In this document: piece by piece, positions 7,280-13,573 of the stretch
Layout: the number at the start of each line of letters is the position of its first letter
Numbering within the stretch: position 1 is the stretch's first letter
Assembly (NCBI GenBank): GCA_026197015.1
Contig: JAPHRB010000152.1
Location: forward strand, 1 to 15,334
Direction: 5' to 3'
Length of the DNA stretch: 15,334 nt
From: Gammaproteobacteria bacterium
GTDB lineage: Bacteria; Pseudomonadota; Gammaproteobacteria; SZUA-229
Made by a program: the position numbers and the translations under genes
The notes under the pieces: model-generated
Database searches by the model: none
Seen by the model: only the letters and a program-made list of their open reading frames with translations
What the model was told of the DNA's origin: nothing

Positions 7280-7376
7280 TTGCCACAGAGGACGCAGAGG
7301 ATTTGTGTGTGTGTGCCTACAGCACACATTAGGTAAACACAATACATGTATATTTTTCTCTGTGCCTCTGTGGCAA
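7280..7376. repeat. 97-bp CCACAGAGG inverted-repeat element with internal hairpin
   Basis: The left arm TTGCCACAGAGGACGCAGAG (7280-7299) and right arm CTCTGTGCCTCTGTGGCAA (7358-7376) are complementary apart from one gap and one mismatch. Inside, TGTGTGC (7310-7316) and GCACACA (7322-7328) form a perfect 7-bp hairpin with loop ctaca. It sits between the convergent ends of fetB and the DsrC-like gene. GCCACAGAGRCACAGAG sequences are, from memory, dispersed intergenic repeats in many environmental bacteria. It could act as a transcript end for both genes, though no T-run follows directly. Confidence 0.6.
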
Positions 7377-7393
7377 GCACTGGCTTCTGGTTT

Positions 7394-7726
7394 TCACATA
7401 TCATTTAAATAAGCTTTAGCTTCTTCACCCGGGTCAGGTAAACCAGCCACACGCCAGGCGTTAAGGCAGGAGCTAAATAAATCATGTACCCACTCTTCTC
7501 GTTTGTGATTGGTGTGACAAATGTTGTGCATTGCTGGCGCAACACCAAAGCGATCAAAGTGTAAGCGCATTGCATCAATGACTTTCCAGTGATCAGCTGT
7601 TAATAAATCTATACCCAGATCGTGTGCGATGACGAGTGCAACTTCACGGTTCCAGTCTTGTGAATTTTTAAGCAGACCATTCTCATCAATTTGTATTTCA
7701 GTAAGTTTATTTTCAGCGGCATTCAT
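7394..7726 (-). CDS. DsrC/TusE superfamily protein lacking both redox cysteines (RspA-like)
   Basis: DsrC and TusE carry sulfur on a swinging C-terminal arm ending in ...GLPKPTGCV, with one cysteine penultimate and a second 11 residues earlier. This 110-residue protein keeps the fold signature (IDENGLLKNSQDWNREVA, LTADHWKVIDAMR, AWRVAGLPDP). The two cysteine positions are Trp91 and Glu102, and the arm continues as EEAKAYLNDM. Superfamily members without these cysteines have been named RspA and proposed to be regulatory, so persulfide carriage by the usual mechanism is unlikely. Cys70 and Cys87 are present elsewhere. Start at 7726 because GAGGAG sits 6 bases upstream; the longer frame to 7834 adds an unconserved leader. 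It diverges from the MazG-like gene. Confidence 0.8.
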   Translation of the reverse strand: MNAAENKLTEIQIDENGLLKNSQDWNREVALVIAHDLGIDLLTADHWKVIDAMRLHFDRFGVAPAMHNICHTNHKREEWVHDLFSSCLNAWRVAGLPDPGEEAKAYLNDM

Positions 7727-7929
7727 TGTTTTCTCCTCTGGAAGTGACCATTGCGTGCCGTGGGGGAGACAACATAAGCTGATATAGAGAAGCTTAGTTG
7801 TTATATTTAAAGTTATTAGTAATAACAACTTCAATATCAGTATCTGTTTAATAAAGTATGCGCCAAATTGACTTGTTTACTAGTGTATTTTGTCAGAAAC
7901 TAGCGAAACAATTTAAAAGAGATACAGAT

Positions 7930-8259
7930 ATGAATAAAGACTCCTATGGCGAGATGTTAGCAGAAGTTCAGGCTTTTCATGATAAGCATGATTTTAAAAA
8001 TACCGGCGGCGAAGAGTTGATGTATCGGATCGCCTTAATGGCAGAAGAATTAGGTGAAATATCCGCTTGTGCGAGCAAAGGAAAGTCGGTTGAAGAGTTA
8101 TCTGAAGAGTGTGCCGATTTAATGATCTTATTAATGGGCACGGCAATAGCCCAAAATTTTGATTTAAAGCAGGCTTTCTGGCAAAAAATGGGCAAAATAA
8201 TGAAACGTGAATCGAAAATGATTAACGGGCGTATAAGAGTATCTGAGTTTAGAGATTAA
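7930..8259 (+). CDS. MazG-like nucleotide pyrophosphohydrolase
   Basis: A small all-alpha NTP pyrophosphohydrolase-like protein of 109 residues. It carries the family's divalent-metal motif: EELGE (39-43) and, 17 residues on, ECAD (60-63), that is EExxE...ExxD. Related proteins hydrolyse (d)NTPs or modified nucleotides to the monophosphate; the substrate here cannot be told. The frame opens at 7858, but the ATG at 7930 begins the conserved part and has AAAGAG about 9 bases upstream, so the first 24 codons are probably leader. It diverges from the DsrC-like gene across about 200 bases with the shared promoter region between. A single domain, unlike the two-domain E. coli MazG. Confidence 0.75.
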   Translation: MNKDSYGEMLAEVQAFHDKHDFKNTGGEELMYRIALMAEELGEISACASKGKSVEELSEECADLMILLMGTAIAQNFDLKQAFWQKMGKIMKRESKMINGRIRVSEFRD

Positions 8260-8265
8260 GTTTGT

Positions 8266-8469
8266 TTAAGACGGTTCTCTTAAGGTTTGATTTAGCAGTT
8301 TTTTCTCGCGAATATACAGTAACAGTTCACCTTCCATTTCGCTTTTAGTTAAATAGGGGCCTTCTTGTTTGCCACCGCGAGTTTCAAAAAACCACACTCC
8401 ATTGGCGCAAAAATAACGTTCATTTCGAAATGGAATCGTACGACTTTCACCTGATCTAAATTGTGGCAT
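8266..8469 (-). CDS. DUF6316-like small protein, copy 1
   Basis: A 67-residue protein of unknown function. The core GVWFFETRGGKQEGPY (about 24-39) matches the short DUF6316-type pattern G-x-W-[YF]-F-x-x-R-x-G-x-x-x-GP[YF] known from gammaproteobacteria. It is followed by an acidic amphipathic helix (SEMEGELLLYIREKKLL). No signal peptide or membrane segment, so probably cytoplasmic. The frame opens with several ATGs from 8490; I chose 8469 because GAGG lies 6 bases upstream and the resulting length equals that of the paralogue. It converges on the MazG-like gene with 6 bases between them. The paralogue lies about 210 bases upstream. Family name given from motif memory. Confidence 0.65.
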   Translation of the reverse strand: MPQFRSGESRTIPFRNERYFCANGVWFFETRGGKQEGPYLTKSEMEGELLLYIREKKLLNQTLREPS

Positions 8470-8582
8470 TATTGACCTCATTTTCATCATTTATAATTAG
8501 TGTTGAAGGGCCTGTTGTACACGGGCCTGACCTAAGCATAATTCAGTAGTGGCTTAATTCAATTATAAAAGAAGAAGACTCG

Positions 8583-8600
8583 ACGAGTGGTCTAACTCGT
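8583..8600 (-). terminator. Possible weak intrinsic terminator between the DUF6316-like copies
   Basis: On the minus strand ACGAGT-tagacc-ACTCGT forms a 6-bp hairpin, followed 4 bases later by the pyrimidine-rich run TCTTCTTCTTTT. It lies about 80 bases past the stop of copy 2 and could end its transcript. The stem is short and the tail is not pure T. Confidence 0.3.
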
Positions 8601-8682
8601 TCGTAGCATGAGGTTATTTAAGCAACTGATTTAAATGAGAATTCAGACATTATAAAATATTTATATGAAAACCAGAGGGGAA

Positions 8683-8886
8683 TTAGTTTTGTTGATCCAT
8701 TTGTTCATGTAAGTGAATGAACTCATTTAGGTCGGCCTGCATGGCGAGTTCATTATCATAAGGTCCTTTTTGCCCGCCACCCCTTAGCTCAAAGTACCAT
8801 TGGCCATTAATTTCATATCCGCGACTGGTGCGTTGAGTATGGTTTGGGAGATTATCCATTTTTTCATTATTACGATGCTGAGACAT
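8683..8886 (-). CDS. DUF6316-like small protein, copy 2
   Basis: Paralogue of the gene at 8266-8469, also 67 residues. The shared core reads GQWYFELRGGGQKGPY, then an acidic helix ELAMQADLNEFIHLHEQMD. The N-terminus (SQHRNNEKMDNLPNHTQRTSRGYEI) is polar and differs from copy 1. The frame opens at 8901; the ATG at 8886 is preferred because AGGT lies about 8 bases upstream. Function unknown. The two copies are in the same orientation and have diverged well beyond a recent duplication. No mobile-element sequence separates them. Confidence 0.65.
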   Translation of the reverse strand: MSQHRNNEKMDNLPNHTQRTSRGYEINGQWYFELRGGGQKGPYDNELAMQADLNEFIHLHEQMDQQN

Positions 8887-8976
8887 TATATTTACCTGCA
8901 TTGATCTTTTCGAGAGTTAGGCAATGTACTTTTAATTATATAATAGTTTATTTGTAGAAAAAGAATGATAAATCTG

Positions 8977-9438
8977 TCAATTATCAAGAAAAATAAATCT
9001 TGGTTTTACCAGGTTTTCATAATCTTTATATTTCATTTTAATGGCTTCTAAATGTGAGCCAGCATTGAAAGCAATTGTATCATCTTCAGACAGACTTTCT
9101 GCTATATAAACATCCATATCATATAAGTTACCAAATGGAGGCATAGCACCTACTTCGCAGTCTTTAAAACGCGGTGTAAACTCCGATTCGTTTGCCAAAG
9201 ATATATTATCAGTATTTAATGTTTGCCGTAAAATATCCAGATTAACTTTATAGTTTGCGGGGACTACAGCCATGGCCAGTTCACCATCTACATTTAAAAT
9301 AACGGTCTTGGCTAATTCACGACTGCGAATGTCAGCGCTTTTAGCAACTTCAACTGCCGTAAATGCCATAGAGTGCATTATAGAAATGTATTTAATATCA
9401 TTTTCATCAAGAAACTGTTTTAGTAATTGTGACGGCAT
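8977..9438 (-). CDS. YbaK/aminoacyl-tRNA deacylase-domain protein
   Basis: A 153-residue stand-alone YbaK/ProX-type editing domain. Family members clear mischarged amino acids from tRNA (for example Cys- or Ala-tRNA-Pro) in trans; which tRNA this one acts on is unknown. Seen: HSMAFTAVEVAKSADIRSRELAKTV with the family lysine, AVVPANYKVN, GAMPPFGNLYDMDVYI (equivalent of the G-x-x-x-P-x-G loop) and FNAGSHLEAIKMKYKDY near the C-terminus. AGGA about 8 bases upstream supports the ATG at 9438. It begins 38 bases after the hemN stop on the same strand, so it is probably co-transcribed with hemN and shares its control. Confidence 0.85.
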   Translation of the reverse strand: MPSQLLKQFLDENDIKYISIMHSMAFTAVEVAKSADIRSRELAKTVILNVDGELAMAVVPANYKVNLDILRQTLNTDNISLANESEFTPRFKDCEVGAMPPFGNLYDMDVYIAESLSEDDTIAFNAGSHLEAIKMKYKDYENLVKPRFIFLDN

Positions 9439-9476
9439 AAATTTTTTCCTGGGTATAAATTCATATGAGCCTAAGC

Positions 9477-10859
9477 TTAAATTGCTTTCGAAAACCGTTG
9501 ATTAGTTTGTTTATCGTTTAGGTAACGGTCAAAAACCATGCAGACATTACGTATTAACAAACGTCCCTTAGGGGTAACTGTTATCGATTGTTCATTCATC
9601 TCAATCAATCCGTCAGTACACATAACCGCCAGACGTTTAATTTCTGCAGCAAAATACACTTTGAAATCTATACTGAATTTAGACTCTATATCAGAAAAAT
9701 TCAAATTAAAATGACAAATCAGCTGCATAATGACCGCCCGTCGTAATAAGTCATCATGATCGATTTCAACACCACGAAAAATGGCTAACTTACCGGCACC
9801 AATTAACTGCTGATATTCATCTAGTGATTTAACATTTTGTGCAAAGCTATTATCTATAGTACCAATAGATGTAATGCCCATTCCAACCAGATCACAGTCC
9901 GCATGAGTCGCATAACCCTGGAAATTACGGTAAAGTTTGCCCTGCTGTTGAGCGATACAGAGTTCGTCATCGGGTTTTGCAAAGTGGTCCATGCCGATAT
10001 AAACATAACCCGCATTTGTGAGTTGTTCGATACTTTGTTTTAAGATGTTTAATTTAATTTCTGCCGACGGCATATCTTCTTCATTGATACGGCGCTGGGG
10101 TTTAAACAGGGTGGGCATGTGTGCATAGTTGAATAATGATATTCTATCAGGGCTAATATCAATAATTCGATTTAAAGTAGCGGAAAAACTTTTTTCAGTT
10201 TGCAGTGGTAGTCCGTAAATTAAATCAGTACTAATCGATTTAAAACCAAACTCCCTTGCGCTATTTAAAGCGTTTAAAGTTTGCTCTTCTGATTGAATGC
10301 GGTTAACGGCTTTTTGCACCGCAGTATCAAAATCCTGCACACCTAAACTCATTCTATTAAAACCTATTTCTCGAAGTAACTTAATGCTCTCACGGGTCAC
10401 TTCACGAGGGTCGATTTCAATTGAATATTCACCACTATCATCATCATGTAAATTGAAGTGTTGTCGAGTCACCTGCATGAGCTCAGCCATTTGCTGGTGA
10501 CTAATAAAAGTAGGTGTGCCGCCACCCCAGTGTAACTGGTTTACTTTGCGTGACGAATCAAATAACTGACCCTGCATAGCAATTTCTTTATGTAATAAAT
10601 CGAGGTAAGGATCAGCTTTGCTGCGATCCTTGGTTATTACTTTATTACATGCGCAGTAGTAACAAATGGTGTCACAAAAAGGCAGGTGAAAATAAAGCGA
10701 TAAATCACGCCCGGAGAGATTTGATTTTGCTGCCTGCTGGCGATAGTCCTGTTCCGTGAAATCATCGGTAAATTGAACAGCTGTAGGGTAAGAAGTATAT
10801 CTTGGGCCAGCAATATCATATTTCTGTATGAGCTGGGTATCGAATTCTATATCTGCCAT
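9477..10859 (-). CDS. hemN: Oxygen-independent coproporphyrinogen III oxidase
   Basis: A radical SAM enzyme that oxidatively decarboxylates coproporphyrinogen III to protoporphyrinogen IX, allowing haem synthesis without oxygen. Seen in 460 residues: the cluster motif CDTICYYCAC with Cys62, Cys66 and Cys69 for the 4Fe-4S cluster plus Cys71 (the CX3CX2CXC form diagnostic of true HemN rather than HemW), HWGGGTPTF (about 110-118), SIEIDPREV, MSLGVQDFD and DLIYGLPLQT. The N-terminal PRYTSYPTA segment is also HemN-specific. Full length. ATG at 10859 with AAGG about 11 bases upstream. It is preceded by an FNR-type promoter and followed by the YbaK-like gene. Confidence 0.96.
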   Translation of the reverse strand: MADIEFDTQLIQKYDIAGPRYTSYPTAVQFTDDFTEQDYRQQAAKSNLSGRDLSLYFHLPFCDTICYYCACNKVITKDRSKADPYLDLLHKEIAMQGQLFDSSRKVNQLHWGGGTPTFISHQQMAELMQVTRQHFNLHDDDSGEYSIEIDPREVTRESIKLLREIGFNRMSLGVQDFDTAVQKAVNRIQSEEQTLNALNSAREFGFKSISTDLIYGLPLQTEKSFSATLNRIIDISPDRISLFNYAHMPTLFKPQRRINEEDMPSAEIKLNILKQSIEQLTNAGYVYIGMDHFAKPDDELCIAQQQGKLYRNFQGYATHADCDLVGMGITSIGTIDNSFAQNVKSLDEYQQLIGAGKLAIFRGVEIDHDDLLRRAVIMQLICHFNLNFSDIESKFSIDFKVYFAAEIKRLAVMCTDGLIEMNEQSITVTPKGRLLIRNVCMVFDRYLNDKQTNQRFSKAI

Positions 10860-10894
10860 ATCATTGTCTGCCTTGGGGGGCCCTTTTATTTCTG

Positions 10895-10943
10895 ATGCTT
10901 GATCATAACTTCAAATTATGACAGTTTCATTGATCTAAAGCAG
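10895..10943 (-). promoter_or_regulatory. Predicted class II FNR/Anr-type promoter of hemN
   Basis: On the minus strand CTGCTTTAGATCAA (10943-10930) matches the FNR/Anr consensus TTGAT-N4-ATCAA at 8 of 10 positions, with one half perfect. A -10 candidate TATGAT occupies 10907-10902, which sets the transcript start near 10895. The box centre then falls at exactly -41.5, the position of class II FNR-activated promoters. The leader would be about 36 bases. HemN is a classic low-oxygen target of FNR. A 6-bp inverted repeat TCATAA/TTATGA (10903-10921) overlaps the -10. The remaining stretch up to bioF (10944-11155) is A+T-rich with only a small hairpin. Confidence 0.55.
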
Positions 10944-11074
10944 TTACGGTGTAAGTCATAGAGGTTATATGCGGTGTAGACAGTTAAAATTTGAATTAGT
11001 TGTTAAATAAAATGGGTTATATATAAGCTATTGATTTAAATAAAAATATCGAGCTGGGCGATATTAAATGTGCC

Positions 11075-11096
11075 ACAGATAACTTTGTCTATCTGT
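11075..11096. repeat. Small inverted repeat downstream of bioF
   Basis: ACAGATA (11075-11081) and TATCTGT (11090-11096) pair perfectly across an 8-base loop, about 60 bases past the bioF stop. It is preceded by TGCC, giving TGCCACAG as in the CCACAGAG repeats elsewhere in the window. No T-run follows on the minus strand, so I do not call it a terminator. Confidence 0.3.
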
Positions 11097-11155
11097 CTGC
11101 ATTTTTGTTAAAAAAATATTATAAGTAATTGTTTAATTTTAACGCTTGTTAGTCG

Positions 11156-12304
11156 CTAGATCGCAGTGATAAGCGATTCAACTAACCGTTCAATATCCTG
11201 CTCAGAATGATCTGCTCTTAAAGTGATACGTAGTCGTGATGTATTTTCAGGAACAGTGGGAGGTCGAATTGCAGCAATATGAAAACCCTGCTCAAACATT
11301 TTCTGGCTAATATTTGTAGCAGTTTTGGCGTCGCCAATAATTACAGGTTGAATGGCAGTGTTTGACTCAAGCAGATTTAACTCTGTTTGTTTAATAAGTT
11401 TTTTGAAATAATTAATATTGCTATTTAATGATTGTTGACGCCAGTTTTCTCTGCTTAATAATTGCAGGCTGGTGCGAGTTGCTTCGGCTACCGCTGCGGG
11501 CATAGCGGTTGTGTAAATATAACAACGTGCGGTTTGAATAAGTGTTTCAATTAATTCGTCTGAGCCGGCGATAAAAGCGCCTGCTGTGCCCATTGCCTTA
11601 CCTAAAGTTGCCATATAGATATCAACATCAGATGTTGATATTTGTTGATGACTTAAAGAGCCCCGCCCGTTATCACCCAACACACCAAAACCGTGTGCGT
11701 CATCTAACATTAATCGTGCATCGTTAGTCTGGCAATGTTTCGTCATCAACTCAATATCGGCTTCATCACCATCCATGCTAAATACACTGTCAGAACTAAC
11801 TAATTTTTCACCTGATTTACAACTCGATAATTTTTTCAGTAGGCCGTTGTAATCTTTATGTGGATAACGTTTTAGTTGCGCATGGCTAATACTGGCGGCA
11901 TCGAGTAATGAAGCATGATTTAATTTATCTTCTATAATGCAGTCATTTTTTGAGCATAAACTTTGTGCGACACCTAAATTGGCCATATAACCCGTTGAAA
12001 ATAACAGGGTACGTGGATAACCGGTGAAATCGGCTAGTTCTTCTTCTAAAACGTGATGAGATAAGGTGTGACCATTAACCAGATGTGCTGCGCCACTGCC
12101 GACACCAAACTGTTTAGCGGCATTAGTAAAAGAATGGATAACGTCAGGGTGGTTTGCAAGACCGAGATAGTCATTACTACAAAAATTTAAAACCGCTTTA
12201 TCATTGATAATTATCTCGCGACTCTGGGGGCTTTGTACAATTTTCCGGCTTCTATATAAGCCCTTTTGTTTACGCTTCTGTAAATCCAGCTTAAGGTTTT
12301 TCAT
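11156..12304 (-). CDS. bioF: 8-amino-7-oxononanoate synthase
   Basis: A PLP enzyme that condenses pimeloyl-ACP (or CoA) with L-alanine, releasing CO2, at the start of biotin ring assembly. Seen in 382 residues: FCSNDYLGLA, DKLNHASLLDAA with His131 stacking on PLP, MLDDAHGFGVLG (Asp202, His204) and the PLP lysine Lys236 in TLGKAMGTAGAFIAGS. Full length for the alpha-oxoamine synthase family. The ATG at 12304 has no recognisable Shine-Dalgarno. It follows bioB on the same strand after a 165-base spacer with two hairpins, so it may be expressed partly independently. The next gene is hemN rather than bioH, bioC or bioD. Confidence 0.95.
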   Translation of the reverse strand: MKNLKLDLQKRKQKGLYRSRKIVQSPQSREIIINDKAVLNFCSNDYLGLANHPDVIHSFTNAAKQFGVGSGAAHLVNGHTLSHHVLEEELADFTGYPRTLLFSTGYMANLGVAQSLCSKNDCIIEDKLNHASLLDAASISHAQLKRYPHKDYNGLLKKLSSCKSGEKLVSSDSVFSMDGDEADIELMTKHCQTNDARLMLDDAHGFGVLGDNGRGSLSHQQISTSDVDIYMATLGKAMGTAGAFIAGSDELIETLIQTARCYIYTTAMPAAVAEATRTSLQLLSRENWRQQSLNSNINYFKKLIKQTELNLLESNTAIQPVIIGDAKTATNISQKMFEQGFHIAAIRPPTVPENTSRLRITLRADHSEQDIERLVESLITAI

Positions 12305-12343
12305 TATTAATATTTGATTTTAACCAGCGTGTAAACTTTAGGT

Positions 12344-12373
12344 GTTAGCCACGTGATTAATCAGGTGGTTAAC
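12344..12373. promoter_or_regulatory. 30-bp near-perfect palindrome between bioB and bioF
   Basis: The sequence from GTTAGCCACGTGATT (12344-12358) is followed directly by AATCAGGTGGTTAAC (12359-12373). Thirteen of fifteen positions pair with no loop, centred on GATTAATC. Such a loop-less dyad looks more like a binding site for a dimeric protein than an intrinsic terminator, and no T-run follows on the minus strand. It does not match the BirA operator TTGTAAACC-N14/15-GGTTTACAA. It lies 40 bases upstream of bioF. Confidence 0.5.
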
Positions 12374-12390
12374 CATGAGATCAAAATGTT

Positions 12391-12418
12391 CGGTTTCACT
12401 TTTGCCAGAGTGAGACCG
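12391..12418 (-). repeat. Hairpin downstream of bioB
   Basis: CGGTTTCACT (12391-12400) and AGTGAGACCG (12409-12418) pair at 9 of 10 positions plus one wobble pair, with loop tttgccag. On the bioB transcript it begins about 52 bases past the stop, giving CGGTCTCACT-loop-AGTGAAACCG, then AACATTTTG. The stem is G+C-rich enough to be stable but the T tail is poor. It may be a partial terminator or an mRNA-protecting stem between bioB and bioF. Confidence 0.45.
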
Positions 12419-12469
12419 ATACAGGTATTAGTTTAAGCTGACAGGTGTAATGAAATCATCTGTCCAGTT

Positions 12470-13471
12470 TTAAGAATGGCAAGCTTCAGCTTTTAATAGT
12501 TCACTTTCTTTAATAACACCTGGTTTTATGCCCAGTCTTTTAAATAGTGCCATGTCATCATTTGTTTCGCAGTTTTCGGTGGTGAGTAATTTGTCACCGT
12601 AGAAAATAGAGTTTGCACCGGCAAAGAAACACATAGCCTGCATCTCGTCACTCATTTCATGGCGACCCGCAGATAAGCGAACCTGGGACTCAGGCATGAC
12701 TATTCTTGCTACAGCAATACTGCGCACGAACTCAATACTATCTATGCCGTTTGCACCAAATAATGGGGTCCCCTCAATTTGAACTAACATATTGATGGGC
12801 ACACTTTCCGGATGTTGTGGCATATTAGCTAATTGTTGCAACATAGAAGCACGGTCTGTTTCGGTTTCACCCATTCCGAGAATACCGCCACTGCACACAT
12901 TGATACCTTTCTCACGTACGTGTTGCAAGGTATCCAGGCGGTCCTGAAAGGTCCGCGTAGTAATAACATTGCCATAAAACTCAGGAGACGTATCCAGATT
13001 GTGATTGTAGTAATCCAGTCCCGCATCCTTCAGGCGTTGGCTCTGCTGATCTGAAAGCATGCCTAATGTAACGCAGGTTTGCATGCCTACTTCTTTAACA
13101 GCTGTAATCATCTCAATGACTTTATCGAGATTTTTATCCGTCGGGTTACGCCAGGCGGCCCCCATGCAAAAACGACTTGAGCCATTTGATTTAGCGATTT
13201 TAGCTTTCTCAATCACCTCATCCAGAGGTAATAAACGCTCTCTTTCTAACTCGGTATTATATTTGGCGCTTTGTGAGCAGTAACCGCAATCTTCCGGGCA
13301 TGCGCCGGTTTTAATGCTTAACAAACTACTGATCTGCACTTCATTTTGAGCGTGAAACTGTCGATGCAGGCTGTGCGCTTCAAATAACAGGTCATTAAAC
13401 GGCTTTTCTAACAGGTCTTTAATTTCCTGAAGTGACCAGTCGTGGCGAATTTGGGTGTTAACTTGAGTCAT
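12470..13471 (-). CDS. bioB: Biotin synthase
   Basis: A radical SAM enzyme that inserts sulfur into dethiobiotin, the last step of biotin synthesis. It shows the cluster motif GACPEDCGYCSQSAKYN with Cys58, Cys62 and Cys65 (numbered from the chosen start), and the later conserved MGAAWRNP, YYNHNLDTSPEFY, CSGGILGMGE and RLSAGRHEM that bind SAM, dethiobiotin and the 2Fe-2S cluster. The protein has 333 residues. The frame extends upstream only to a TTG at 13495; the ATG at 13471 is preferred, though neither has a clear ribosome site. A -10-like TATTAT lies about 30 bases upstream on the minus strand. It is the first gene of a split biotin cluster and diverges from comF. Confidence 0.95.
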   Translation of the reverse strand: MTQVNTQIRHDWSLQEIKDLLEKPFNDLLFEAHSLHRQFHAQNEVQISSLLSIKTGACPEDCGYCSQSAKYNTELERERLLPLDEVIEKAKIAKSNGSSRFCMGAAWRNPTDKNLDKVIEMITAVKEVGMQTCVTLGMLSDQQSQRLKDAGLDYYNHNLDTSPEFYGNVITTRTFQDRLDTLQHVREKGINVCSGGILGMGETETDRASMLQQLANMPQHPESVPINMLVQIEGTPLFGANGIDSIEFVRSIAVARIVMPESQVRLSAGRHEMSDEMQAMCFFAGANSIFYGDKLLTTENCETNDDMALFKRLGIKPGVIKESELLKAEACHS

Positions 13472-13523
13472 GGCGTGTAAATCTATATATTGCAAGAAGG
13501 CGATATAATACCTGATTTACGCC
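13472..13523. promoter_or_regulatory. Inverted GTAAATC half-sites flanking the bioB promoter
   Basis: GGCGTGTAAATC (13472-13483) and GATTTACGCC (13514-13523) face each other and are complementary except for a two-base insertion. They flank the -10-like TATTAT of bioB. TGTAAATC and GATTTAC resemble the half-sites of the BirA operator (TTGTAAACC...GGTTTACAA) and have the correct relative orientation. The gap here is 30 bases instead of the usual 14-16, so a BirA role is only a suggestion. Confidence 0.3.
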
Positions 13524-13553
13524 TGAAAAGGGATAGACCTGAAAAGGGATAGA
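13522..13553 (+). repeat. Perfect 16-bp tandem duplication in the bioB-comF spacer
   Basis: CCTGAAAAGGGATAGA occurs twice back to back (13522-13537 and 13538-13553) with no mismatch. A looser echo, AAGGATATAGGGATAT, runs on to the comF start. The first copy overlaps the right half-site of the bioB control region. The repeat lies in the comF leader and upstream of the bioB -10, so gain or loss of a unit would change spacing in both promoters. Confidence 0.8.
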
Positions 13554-13573
13554 TAAGGATATAGGGATATATG

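Noticed and set aside
7727..7834. 36-codon N-terminal extension of the DsrC-like protein, resembling a signal peptide (MKLLLLITLNI...)
   Set aside because: The strong GAGGAG ribosome site directly precedes the internal ATG at 7726, and superfamily members are cytoplasmic and start there.
8966..8986. TGATAA/TTATCA hairpin with a T-rich tail on the minus strand as terminator of the YbaK-like gene
   Set aside because: The stem is almost entirely A+T, only 6 bp, and contains the stop codon within its loop; too weak to call.
12305..12340. Promoter TTTACA-N17-TATTAA directly in front of bioF
   Set aside because: The predicted transcript start would fall inside the bioF start codon region, so the match is probably chance in A+T-rich DNA.
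13472..13523. Canonical BirA operator upstream of bioB
   Set aside because: The half-sites are imperfect and 30 bases apart instead of 14-16; kept only as a tentative inverted repeat.
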